Position numbers and translations under genes: made by a program. From positions 1 through 29,409 of the IMG/VR virus record IMGVR_UViG_3300034198_027423: a stretch of DNA of 29,409 nucleotides, one strand, 5' to 3'. Each line of letters opens with the position of its first letter. Position 1 is the first letter of the stretch. The notes beneath the pieces were generated by a model. It did no database searches and was not told where the DNA came from. It was given only the letters and a program-made list of their open reading frames with translations. This document shows, one piece after another, positions 21,276 to 29,409 of this stretch. The DNA comes from a virus.

Positions 21276-24200
21276 ATGGAAGACTTTTTTAAACCTAGGG
21301 GTTCTACAAAGGCCAGTAGACCAGATTCTGGTGATGCCAATATACGCACCGTTCCCGTGTTTGCTGTAGTTAAGGACAATATAGATCCCATCAGATCAGG
21401 TAGATTGCGGGTGTATATATCAGACTTTTCAGGAAGCCAACCTGATAATTCCAGTAGTTGGGTAACGGTTAGTTATATGACTCCATTTTATGGTAGGACC
21501 AATGGCAATCCACCTAATACAGGTTATGGTAACTACAAAAACAACCCCCACTCGTATGGCATGTGGACAAGTCCACCCGATATAGGAACCACAGTAATTT
21601 GTATTTTTATTAATGGTGATCCTAATTTTGGCTTTTGGATTGGGTGCGTCCCTGACCCAGACGCCTTACATATGGTTCCTGCCATAGGAGCAAGTAACAA
21701 GATTATTGCCAATGTTAAAGAAGCAGAAAGCTATGGGGGCGCACTACTGCTACCAGTTACTAATATAAATCCCAAAGACAATTCAATAGCGCAAACAGCA
21801 GAATTCTTGACCGCAAATAAGCCAATACACAGCTATTCCGCTGCGGTTTACGCTCAGCAAGGATTAATAAGAGACACTATACGGGGCCCCTTAACCACGA
21901 ATGCTCAGCGGGAAACCCCATCCCGAGTTGGGTTTGGTGTAAGCACTCCAGGAAGACCAATATATGAAGGCGGATTTACTGACGACACTGTTATTGATAA
22001 TTTAGATTTAAAATCTCCCGAAAAATTAAAGATAATAGGTAGGCGAGGTGGGCATACCTTTATCATGGATGATGGTGATATAGTAGGCAATGATAAAGTA
22101 ATACGACTTAGAACCACATTGGGTCACCAAATATTATTAAGCGATAGCGGGCAATGCCTACACATAATCCACGCGAATGGTCAAAGTTGGATTGAATTGG
22201 GTAAGGAGGGTACAATAGATATGTATTCTACTAACTCGGTAAATGTTAGAACTCAGGGCGATCTAAATCTCCACGCAGATAATAATATCAATATCCACGC
22301 AAAAAAAGACCTAAGTATTCAAGCCGAATCAATAAAAATTAATAGTGAAAAAAATATACAAGTAAAAGCTGGGGCCGACTTCTTGGGATATGCCATGGGA
22401 AAATACACATTTAAGGCCGATGGTCCAATGGCCATGTCCTCAGAGGGCGAGGGGTCTTACTCATCGGGTGGCACCATGTTTGTTAATGGTACGAAAATAA
22501 ATTTAAATACTGGAAAGGCATCTACGGTACCAGAAGTAGTAGCTGCATTAAAAACATTTACACATACTGATACATTATATGACTCGGTTAAGGGCTTCGC
22601 CGCGGCACCTGGCAGATTGGTAAGTATAGTTAGTCGTGCCCCAGCGCATGCTCCTTGGGCTAATGCAGGACAGGGAGTTAATGTAAAAACCACACTTAGT
22701 GCTGAAGATAATTTACCTAAGCCCGCATCTGATGCCATAGCAGTAGCAAATTCTTCCGCCGCAACAAATACCTCGCCTGGTCCTACGGTAACTACCATAT
22801 CTACTGTCCCTCCCTCAATACCGGTCAGTAATGGTATAGATAAAAATACTACATCAGGATTGCTATCAGCACAAGCTGTAATTGCTGCTACTGGACCAGG
22901 TGCACAGGCAGTAAACACAGGCACAGCCGTAGTTCAGGATTCTGGGTCATCAATCGTATACATAGGAAATTTTGCGATGTCTCCCAAACGAATGGAAGAT
23001 GGTGAATATCTGAAGCCAGGCACTGCTGAAAAAATCATGGCTAATATAAAATCAGGAATGCCCCCGGATAAAGCATTCGATCCAGCGTTTTTTACTAATA
23101 AGCGTGGGATATCAAACTTATCCGAATTCATTAACAACTCATCAGCCCAAACTGACGCGCAAGTTACTGCCCTACAAAAAACTCAGACTTCGTTACAAGC
23201 CGCGGGAGTAATGACAGGCAACGAATCCCCAAATCAAATAGGGGGAACAATATTAGCAGGAGTTCAGGTGGGTGTCACTCAAGTAGTGGGTGTTATGAAA
23301 TCTATTTCAGGAAATGTCGTAGGTGATCTTCAGAATAGATTTACTGCTGTTAAAAATGTATTGGGTATAGGAAGCAATTTAGCTAATTCAATTTCTGCTG
23401 GCAATATGGCAGCAAATTTGACTGATAAAGTTACCGGTGGACTGTCTTCTATATCTACGTCATTATCAGGAATTAAAAACTCTTCTGGATTACAGGGCAT
23501 AATAGACAGCGCAAAGTCTGTGTCGGAGTCTGCCTTTAAAGCAATTACTGCGTCTTTTAAATCGTTTGCTGCCAATGTTCCAGTAGATACACTGGACGAG
23601 GTCAAAAAGAACGCATCGACCGAAAGAACTTCTACCTCTGCCAATAATTTAGCAGCTAAGGTACCTGGTATAACATTGAATCAACTGGGTAATGGTGCGA
23701 GAAATGGTAGTGGGGTAAATAATTTACCAGGCGGCCAACAAGCAATCGACGCGATGGTTGATTCTTCAGGAAATTTGGTAGCAAAAAATTCAGCCAGTGT
23801 GGCAGGGACCTCAAATGAAGTAAAGAACCTATCAACTTCTACCACCAATAATGTACCGTCCGTTAATGGTGAAAATATAAAGGGATTAATAATTGGTGGG
23901 CTTAGTAGTGCTGCTCAAATTTTGGGTAGCTTACCCAACAAGGGCAATCTAGCACAAACCGCACTACAGGGTTTATCCGCAGGATCATCGGCTCAATTAC
24001 AATCCGCAATTAGCTCAATTGGATCAGGTGGAAATTCAAATATAAAAATGCCACAGGTAGCAGAAAATACCAATGACAGAGCAAGTTTGGATGCAACAAC
24101 AGCTAGCTCACTGAATGATCCCAGTATCCCTCCACCAAATTATTCTGTTTCTTCTCAAGACCGCAGTGCCTCAAACGCAAGATTACAATCTAGCATAGCA

Positions 24201-24389
24201 AGATTAAATGCTGAGCAACAGGTAGAAAATATTGAGAAAGCTGAATCATTGAAAAAAGAATCTGAAATCGCGTATGCTTCTTATATAGAGGCTAAAAATA
24301 CTTTACCTCAAGGAGATCCCAGAATCGAAGAATTGAGAATTAAAGCAGTGACCGAAAGCGCAAAATACCAACAAAATAGGTTGTCATAA
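21276..24389 (+). CDS. 5: gp5-like baseplate spike/hub protein without lysozyme domain
   Basis: 1037 residues. An OB-fold domain occupies ~25-130 (VVKDNIDPIRSGRLRVYISD, SPPDIGTTVICIFINGDPNF, GFWIGCVPD). A middle part includes GGHTFIMDDGD and RTTLGHQILLSDSGQ (~258-292). A triple-helix spike follows (~310-370) with ~8-residue steps such as VNVRTQGD, LNLHADNN, INIHAKKD and LSIQAESI. T4 gp5 has the same OB fold and beta-helix but carries a lysozyme between them; none is visible here. After ~410 comes a ~600-residue Ala/Ser/Asn/Gly-rich extension with one folded-looking insert (~575-640) and a helical C-terminus. The ATG follows AGGAG by 7 bases. The stop codon TAA lies inside the late box of the next gene. 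gp5 identity is strong for the first 400 residues; the tail is of unknown function. Confidence 0.85.
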   Translation: MEDFFKPRGSTKASRPDSGDANIRTVPVFAVVKDNIDPIRSGRLRVYISDFSGSQPDNSSSWVTVSYMTPFYGRTNGNPPNTGYGNYKNNPHSYGMWTSPPDIGTTVICIFINGDPNFGFWIGCVPDPDALHMVPAIGASNKIIANVKEAESYGGALLLPVTNINPKDNSIAQTAEFLTANKPIHSYSAAVYAQQGLIRDTIRGPLTTNAQRETPSRVGFGVSTPGRPIYEGGFTDDTVIDNLDLKSPEKLKIIGRRGGHTFIMDDGDIVGNDKVIRLRTTLGHQILLSDSGQCLHIIHANGQSWIELGKEGTIDMYSTNSVNVRTQGDLNLHADNNINIHAKKDLSIQAESIKINSEKNIQVKAGADFLGYAMGKYTFKADGPMAMSSEGEGSYSSGGTMFVNGTKINLNTGKASTVPEVVAALKTFTHTDTLYDSVKGFAAAPGRLVSIVSRAPAHAPWANAGQGVNVKTTLSAEDNLPKPASDAIAVANSSAATNTSPGPTVTTISTVPPSIPVSNGIDKNTTSGLLSAQAVIAATGPGAQAVNTGTAVVQDSGSSIVYIGNFAMSPKRMEDGEYLKPGTAEKIMANIKSGMPPDKAFDPAFFTNKRGISNLSEFINNSSAQTDAQVTALQKTQTSLQAAGVMTGNESPNQIGGTILAGVQVGVTQVVGVMKSISGNVVGDLQNRFTAVKNVLGIGSNLANSISAGNMAANLTDKVTGGLSSISTSLSGIKNSSGLQGIIDSAKSVSESAFKAITASFKSFAANVPVDTLDEVKKNASTERTSTSANNLAAKVPGITLNQLGNGARNGSGVNNLPGGQQAIDAMVDSSGNLVAKNSASVAGTSNEVKNLSTSTTNNVPSVNGENIKGLIIGGLSSAAQILGSLPNKGNLAQTALQGLSAGSSAQLQSAISSIGSGGNSNIKMPQVAENTNDRASLDATTASSLNDPSIPPPNYSVSSQDRSASNARLQSSIARLNAEQQVENIEKAESLKKESEIAYASYIEAKNTLPQGDPRIEELRIKAVTESAKYQQNRLS

Positions 24390-24392
24390 ATA
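24385..24392 (+). promoter_or_regulatory. Late promoter box (CATAAATA) abutting gp25
   Basis: CATAAATA, CTAATT, then ATG at 24399. The predicted start is one base before the start codon and no Shine-Dalgarno is present, so this transcript should be essentially leaderless. The box contains the stop codon of the upstream gene. Confidence 0.6.
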
Positions 24393-24398
24393 CTAATT

Positions 24399-24848
24399 AT
24401 GCCAACATACATTGGATTCAGCACAGTAAACGCAAACAAACCCCGCACCACGGACCTAAATTCGGGGGTGGATGGGGGTGTGGGCAGTACAGTGATATCA
24501 ACCTCTCCTGGTAAAAAATTTAGATTAGTAGACAATCCATTAGTAATTCAGGATTTAGTCAATGCCCTTAATATACAACAGGGCGAAAAGGTAGGCAATC
24601 CTGAATATGGCACCACACTGTGGTCATTCATTTTTGAACCCAATACATCAGATGTTACTAGTCAGCTAGAAAGTGAAATCCGTAGAGTCGCCAATCAAGA
24701 TCCTAGACTCATATTGAATACAATTTCTGTATTCCCACAAGAAAATGGTATTCTAGTTGAAGTAGAATTAGCAGTATCACCCTTTAATCAAGCCACTCAG
24801 ATATCTTTATTTTTTGATCAAGCGACCAACAGCGCCGTAATGAACTGA
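24399..24848 (+). CDS. 25: Baseplate wedge subunit gp25
   Basis: 149 residues, close to T4 gp25 (132). The signature region is KFRLVDNPLVIQDLVNALN, then QQGEKVGNPEYGTTLWSFIFEP (~60-85), LESEIRRVANQDPRL and a C-terminal beta part with GILVEVELAVSP. gp25 (the W/gp25-like fold) bridges wedge proteins gp6 and gp53 to the inner ring and helps start sheath assembly. The N-terminal ~40 residues (Asn/Thr/Gly-rich, with a GVDGGVGSTV stretch) extend the family core. It lies directly upstream of gp6, its partner in the wedge. Confidence 0.93.
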   Translation: MPTYIGFSTVNANKPRTTDLNSGVDGGVGSTVISTSPGKKFRLVDNPLVIQDLVNALNIQQGEKVGNPEYGTTLWSFIFEPNTSDVTSQLESEIRRVANQDPRLILNTISVFPQENGILVEVELAVSPFNQATQISLFFDQATNSAVMN

Positions 24849-24870
24849 AAATAGTAGTACTTTTTGAGGG

Positions 24871-24878
24871 CATAAATA
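24871..24878 (+). promoter_or_regulatory. Late promoter box (CATAAATA) for gp6
   Basis: CATAAATAC lies 20 bases before the gp6 ATG (24899). The predicted start near 24884 leaves a ~15-base leader that just includes the purine-rich AAGAGA, unlike the gp25 promoter whose leader is absent. Confidence 0.6.
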
Positions 24879-24898
24879 CTTAAAAAGAGAATATTAAC

Positions 24899-27800
24899 AT
24901 GGCAACATCATCTAGGCAAAAAGCGCTTTTTGGAATCAATGACTGGCGTGCCATTTACCAAACATTCAGTGAAGCAGATTTTCGTAGCTTCGATTATGAA
25001 ACACTGCGTAAAAGTTTCATAGATTATCTTCGGCTATATTACCCTGAAACCTTCACAGATTATATAGAAAGCTCAGAATTTATAGCATTGATGGATGTTA
25101 TAGCATTCATGGGTCAAGGTCTTGCGTTCCGTAATGATCTAAACACCCGAGAAAATTTCATCGATACAGCAGAAAGACGGGACTCGGTGGTGAAACTAGC
25201 TAATCTAGTATCGTACACTCCCAAAAGAAACTTAGCAAGTCAGGGGTATCTTAAGATAGTAAGCATCAAAACCACTCAAAACATTACTGATTTGAATGGG
25301 TTGAATCTAAGTAATATCCCCATACTATGGAATGATCCCGCCAATACAAATTGGTTAGAACAATATACTACCATCGTTAATGCAGCATTAATAAATTCTC
25401 AGAGAGTTGGTAGGCCTGGAAACAGCGCAGAGATTTTATCTATTAAAACAGATGAATACTCATTGAGCATCCCTCCCGATTCACTGCCCATAGTACCATT
25501 TAATTCAACTGTAGATGGAATCGCAATGGGATTTGAATTAGTAAGTGTTACTAGTTTAGATGAAGATTATGTGTATGAACTGCCTCCTGAGCCCACGGGT
25601 AAGTTTAATATCCTATATCGCAATGACAAATTAGGTTATGGTAGCCCAGACACAGGATTTTTCTTTTATTTTAAGCAAGGGTCATTACAGAATTTTGACT
25701 TTACAATAGAGCAACAAATTAGTAACCAAGTAATAGACATAGATATTCAGGGTATAAACAACACTGATACATGGTTATATAAAGTAAATGATAGCAACTC
25801 TACTTTTGATTTATGGAGAAAAGTCGAGAATGTATACTCTGACGCTTATTTACAAACCACAAAGGAAGATAGAACTATATTCTCAGTTGGGTCACGATTT
25901 AACGATCAAGTAAGCTATATTTTTGGTGATGGAGTATTTTCTGAGATCCCCGTAGGCACATTCAGAGCATATGTGAGGGGTGGTAATGCGCTAACCTATA
26001 CGATAGAACCTGCGGAGATGCAAGGTATTACCGCATCAATAACTTATGTGAATAGACAAGGCAGACCTGAAGTATTGACATTAGGACTTGAGCTACAAGT
26101 TCCCGTATCTAATGCTCAAGCTAGAGAACCGTTAGCGCAAATAAAACAAAGAGCACCCACAAGATATTACACACAAAACCGCATGGTAAACGGGGAAGAT
26201 TATAATAATTTCCCTTATACCCTATACAGTTCTATAATAAAATCAAAAGCGGTTAATCGTTCAAGTATTGGTGTATCTAAAAATCTAGACCTTTTGGATC
26301 CAACAGGAAAATATAGCTCGACTAATACTTTTGGTAATGATGGTGCGCTTTATCAAACTAATTCCGATGGGTTCTTAAATCTCAATATCATAAATGACTC
26401 GGTTATTAGGAGATTTTTGTTTGGTCCCTTAGCTGAGGTCCTAGGTAAAATTAGAGCAAATCAATATTATATACAAACATACCCCAGATATAATATCGAG
26501 GGAAATTTGTTTTGGAATTTGTCTACCGTGGACGCCAATAGCATTACTGGTTATTTTTACAACGACGCTAATATAGCTGTAGCTACGGGAACATTCTCAA
26601 CTAATAATTTAAAGTATATTTCAAAGGGTGCTTTGATCTTACTACAAGCACCAACAGGCTATTATTTTGATAATGATAATAGGCTAGTATCTGGAGTACC
26701 AACTCTAGAAAACCCTACACAAGTTTGGACAACAGTTCTTAATGTAGTGGGTGACGGATATAATTATGGTGATGGCAATTTTGTTAACGGAACTGGTCCA
26801 GTCGTACTTAATGGCTTTATTCCCCAGGGAGTTAAAATTCTAACAGTAATACCAGTATTTGACAATAGTTTATCTAACCAAGTTATAGATGAATGCGTAA
26901 TTAGAATGGAACTACAACAAAATTTCTCATTAGTATTTGATAATTCATTAGCTATAAATCAAGATAGATGGAGTATTCAATTGTATGATAATACAAATTG
27001 GTTCGTTAGATTCCTAAGTTTAGGTAATAATCGATATTCAATCGCCTACAAGTCTTTGGCTTATTTTTATGGTAGCGTATCTGACAATAGATTTGCGTTT
27101 GATGTTAATAAACTAGTGTACGATCCCTTTTCCGGAAAACAACTACAAGATTATGTAGCCGTATTACCAGTCAACACACAACCTAATTCTAATATTTGTT
27201 TGGGAAATCAAGTAAAACTAACTATAGTAGATCAACCAGTTCAAAGCGATGGCTATATAAATAGTTTTGAAGTAGAAGTATCAAGCGTAAATCTGAACAA
27301 TAGTTCGGTCATTGACGACCCAGATTTCTTCAAAAAAATTACAGGGTATGAATATGGCAGTGCTAATATAGGAATTTACGCATTTTTTGAAATAATTCAG
27401 GACGCTGTATCACTGACCAGAGAGCAGCTAATCAGTACCAGTGAAGTAGTATATTCGTATGCTAACAAAAACTCAATAGAAGTTGTAAAATATGAATATC
27501 CTATAGGACAGCTATTTTATGCTTATTCTGAAAATATTTTCTATACTACAGTAGAAGATCCTCAATCTATAACCCCGCTATATCAATTAGTGGTACAACC
27601 TCAATTCTTGATGAAGCCAGGTCGACAGGGCCTTAAGTTTCAATATAAGCACAACAGCAACAATACTAATAGAATTGATCCCGCCACAACAAATATCATA
27701 GATTTATATGTAGTGACACAAGCATACTATACTGCGTACCAAAATTGGATTCAAGATACTACTAACAATGTACCAGAACCTGATAAGCCCACTATCAACC

Positions 27801-28243
27801 AACTAAGTCAATCATATGGCGAGTTACAGAATTATAAAATGCTCACGGATTCTGTAATACTAAATAGTGTTATATTTAAACCCTTATTTGGACCCAAAGC
27901 AGTACCGGCGCTAAGAGCCACAATAAAAGTAATAAAGACAGGTAAAACTAATGCTAGTAACAGTGAAATCCGTAGCGCAGTATTGACAGCAATGAATAGT
28001 TATTTCAATATTAACAATTGGACCTTTGGTGATACATTTTATTTTTCAGAGTTAAGTGCGTACCTACACTCAGTGGTAGGGGAATTAGTTAGCTCTATCG
28101 TATTGGTTTCTAACGATCCCACAAAGCCCTTTGGGGACTTATACGAAGTAAAATGCGCTCCTTACGAGATATTCGCAAATGCGGCAACAGCAGATGACAT
28201 ACAAGTTATAGCAGCACTTACACCTAACGAGCTAAATCAATAA
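24899..28243 (+). CDS. 6: Baseplate wedge subunit gp6
   Basis: 1114 residues, against 660 in T4. The N-terminal ~125 residues are highly characteristic: ALFGINDWRAIYQTFSEADF, FDYETLRKSFIDYLRLYYPE, IESSEFIALMDVIAFMGQGL and NFIDTAERRDSVVKLANLVS. A gpJ-like baseplate domain follows (YIFGDGVFSEIPVGTFRAYV, then REPLAQIKQRAPTRYYTQNR, ~340-415). Extra beta-rich material at ~500-900 is typical of the marine lineage. The C-terminus (~1000-1110) resumes family character with IKVIKTGKTNASNSEIRSAV and FGDTFYFSELSAYLHSVVGE. gp6 forms the continuous inner ring of wedges that changes shape on contraction. It follows gp25 after 50 bases with its own late promoter. Confidence 0.95.
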   Translation: MATSSRQKALFGINDWRAIYQTFSEADFRSFDYETLRKSFIDYLRLYYPETFTDYIESSEFIALMDVIAFMGQGLAFRNDLNTRENFIDTAERRDSVVKLANLVSYTPKRNLASQGYLKIVSIKTTQNITDLNGLNLSNIPILWNDPANTNWLEQYTTIVNAALINSQRVGRPGNSAEILSIKTDEYSLSIPPDSLPIVPFNSTVDGIAMGFELVSVTSLDEDYVYELPPEPTGKFNILYRNDKLGYGSPDTGFFFYFKQGSLQNFDFTIEQQISNQVIDIDIQGINNTDTWLYKVNDSNSTFDLWRKVENVYSDAYLQTTKEDRTIFSVGSRFNDQVSYIFGDGVFSEIPVGTFRAYVRGGNALTYTIEPAEMQGITASITYVNRQGRPEVLTLGLELQVPVSNAQAREPLAQIKQRAPTRYYTQNRMVNGEDYNNFPYTLYSSIIKSKAVNRSSIGVSKNLDLLDPTGKYSSTNTFGNDGALYQTNSDGFLNLNIINDSVIRRFLFGPLAEVLGKIRANQYYIQTYPRYNIEGNLFWNLSTVDANSITGYFYNDANIAVATGTFSTNNLKYISKGALILLQAPTGYYFDNDNRLVSGVPTLENPTQVWTTVLNVVGDGYNYGDGNFVNGTGPVVLNGFIPQGVKILTVIPVFDNSLSNQVIDECVIRMELQQNFSLVFDNSLAINQDRWSIQLYDNTNWFVRFLSLGNNRYSIAYKSLAYFYGSVSDNRFAFDVNKLVYDPFSGKQLQDYVAVLPVNTQPNSNICLGNQVKLTIVDQPVQSDGYINSFEVEVSSVNLNNSSVIDDPDFFKKITGYEYGSANIGIYAFFEIIQDAVSLTREQLISTSEVVYSYANKNSIEVVKYEYPIGQLFYAYSENIFYTTVEDPQSITPLYQLVVQPQFLMKPGRQGLKFQYKHNSNNTNRIDPATTNIIDLYVVTQAYYTAYQNWIQDTTNNVPEPDKPTINQLSQSYGELQNYKMLTDSVILNSVIFKPLFGPKAVPALRATIKVIKTGKTNASNSEIRSAVLTAMNSYFNINNWTFGDTFYFSELSAYLHSVVGELVSSIVLVSNDPTKPFGDLYEVKCAPYEIFANAATADDIQVIAALTPNELNQ

Positions 28244-28261
28244 ACCAACTTAGAGAAAATA

Positions 28262-29409
28262 ATGGCTAACCGAATCCGAAGTTTAAATTTTCTACCCGAA
28301 ATATTCAAAACATCTACTAATTCTCAGTTTTTACGGGCGACCCTAGATCAAATAGTAGATCAGCCTAATCTTAAACTCACACAAGGCTTTGTGGGCAGTA
28401 AGTTGGGTTATGGTATAGACCCCAAAGATTATTATGTAACAGAACCCACTAAAACTAGAAAAGATTATCAACTAGAACCTGGTGTAATTTTTACCAAACC
28501 CAATGAATCCGTAGCACAAGACTTTATAAGCTATCCTGGCATAATAGATGCGTTGAAATTAGAAGGTGGGGTAACAAATAACAATAACCGGTTGTTTAAC
28601 AGCCAATATTATTCTTGGGACTCGTTTACTAATTTAGACAAGATAATTAATTATAATCAATATTATTGGTTACCCAGTGGCCCGCAAGCCGTTACGGTTT
28701 CACAAGAAGTAGTATTCAATACGGAGACTTATTCGATTACTAGCTTGCCCAATGCATATGAAGTCAAAGATGATACCGCATCACAGGGTAACTTAAACCC
28801 AACATTAACTCTACTACGGGGTGGTACATATACATTTGAGGTAGATCAGTCGTCACAATTTTGGATTCAAGGTGAACCTGGGGTTACTGGATTTAGCCCC
28901 ACACAATCTAACTTAAATACCCGAGAAATATTTGGCGTACAAAATAATGGTTCTACCCAAGGAACAATTACTTTTAATGTACCCGTAAAATCAGCACAAG
29001 ATGAATATGATTTACCTGGGAACAATGTTGTTGATTTAGTTAGCACATTACCCTATAGTGCTATTAATGGGGTAAAAGTTTCCACTTTAGGGGGTATAGA
29101 TGGAATAACATCACTCAGTGGGTTGACATTATTGATTTACAATAATGCGGTTGCCATTAACAATTACTATACAATAAGTTTAGTTGGGTTAGTAGAAGAT
29201 CCCACTATTCAGTTAGTGTTGAGCAATTCAATTCCGGTTAATGAAAAAATTACAGCCCAATATGGTACCCAATGGGTAGGTAGAAGTTTCTACAAAGCGA
29301 TAACTGGCAGTATTCAATTAATTCCCTATATAAGCGCTATATTAGATGTATTATATTACCAAGATGGAACCTCATCTAATAAACTAGGTATAATACGGCT
29401 GATTGATGC
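28262..29409 (+). CDS. Large virion structural protein at the gp7 position (3' end outside window)
   Basis: At least 382 residues, open to the window end. It starts MANRIRSLNFLPEIFKTSTN and continues with SQFLRATLDQIVDQPNLKLT, GFVGSKLGYGI and RKDYQLEPGVIF. Also present are NYNQYYWLPSGP (~137-148) and a beta segment LRGGTYTFEVDQSSQFWIQG (~186-205) like the cupredoxin-like/YHYH modules of phage structural proteins. Proteins with this opening follow gp6 in marine T4-like phages, but it does not visibly resemble T4 gp7, so the wedge role is inferred from position. It begins 18 bases after the gp6 stop codon with only a weak AGAGA ribosome site, and is probably co-transcribed with gp6. Confidence 0.75.
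   Translation, partial: MANRIRSLNFLPEIFKTSTNSQFLRATLDQIVDQPNLKLTQGFVGSKLGYGIDPKDYYVTEPTKTRKDYQLEPGVIFTKPNESVAQDFISYPGIIDALKLEGGVTNNNNRLFNSQYYSWDSFTNLDKIINYNQYYWLPSGPQAVTVSQEVVFNTETYSITSLPNAYEVKDDTASQGNLNPTLTLLRGGTYTFEVDQSSQFWIQGEPGVTGFSPTQSNLNTREIFGVQNNGSTQGTITFNVPVKSAQDEYDLPGNNVVDLVSTLPYSAINGVKVSTLGGIDGITSLSGLTLLIYNNAVAINNYYTISLVGLVEDPTIQLVLSNSIPVNEKITAQYGTQWVGRSFYKAITGSIQLIPYISAILDVLYYQDGTSSNKLGIIRLID

Noticed and set aside
22457-22924. Minus-strand open frame opposite the gp5-like gene
   Set aside because: Antisense shadow created by the Ala/Ser/Thr-rich codons of the gp5-like extension.
1-29409. CRISPR arrays, insertion sequences, integrase or attachment sites
   Set aside because: No regularly spaced direct repeats, transposase motifs or integrase were seen; the window reads as lytic-phage structural and replication genes.

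Overview
The window is a structural and replication segment of a T4-like myovirus: an AT-rich contractile-tailed phage with the gene content and order of the marine (cyanophage or pelagiphage-like) branch of the T4 superfamily. This rests on recognisable homologues of T4 gp20, gp21, gp25, gp26, gp46, gp47, gp48, gp5, gp53, gp55 and gp6. The host cannot be named from the sequence, but a perfect TTGACA-17-TATAAT promoter shows that it uses a standard sigma-70.

Layout. (1) 1-7504, minus strand: tape measure protein, a homing endonuclease, portal gp20, a small conserved protein, the prohead core scaffold and prohead protease gp21 (cut by the window edge). (2) 7505-8630, plus strand: gp26-like tail/baseplate assembly protein with a probable programmed -1 frameshift into a small gp51-like extension. 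(3) 8631-9727: about 1.1 kb without genes but densely folded, interpreted as one large structured non-coding RNA on the minus strand with its own promoter and a terminal hairpin. (4) 9728-16979, minus strand: late sigma factor gp55 carrying an intein, a second homing endonuclease, gp47, gp46 and a PD-(D/E)xK resolvase. (5) 17119-29409, plus strand: tail and baseplate genes gp48, gp53, a hub protein, gp5-like spike, gp25, gp6 and the start of a large structural protein.

How it works together. gp55 is the phage late sigma factor, and the window is studded with its expected target, an 8-base box of the form NNTAAATA (T4 late consensus TATAAATA). Two patterns stand out. At both divergent gene junctions the box occurs as an inverted pair, forming a face-to-face bidirectional late promoter. 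At five genes the box sits only 4-6 bases before the start codon with no Shine-Dalgarno, so by T4 spacing the late mRNAs should be leaderless. gp55 itself has both a perfect host promoter and an upstream late box, which fits early production followed by autoactivation.

Three putative homing elements lie here: two paralogous free-standing Vsr/EDxHD-like endonucleases, and an intein inside gp55 whose LAGLIDADG endonuclease has lost both catalytic acids. Other unusual points are a tape measure protein that carries the cell-wall hydrolase missing from the gp5 spike, and matched tandem duplications in both coiled-coil arms of gp46. All functional names are from reading the sequence by eye; no database search was run.
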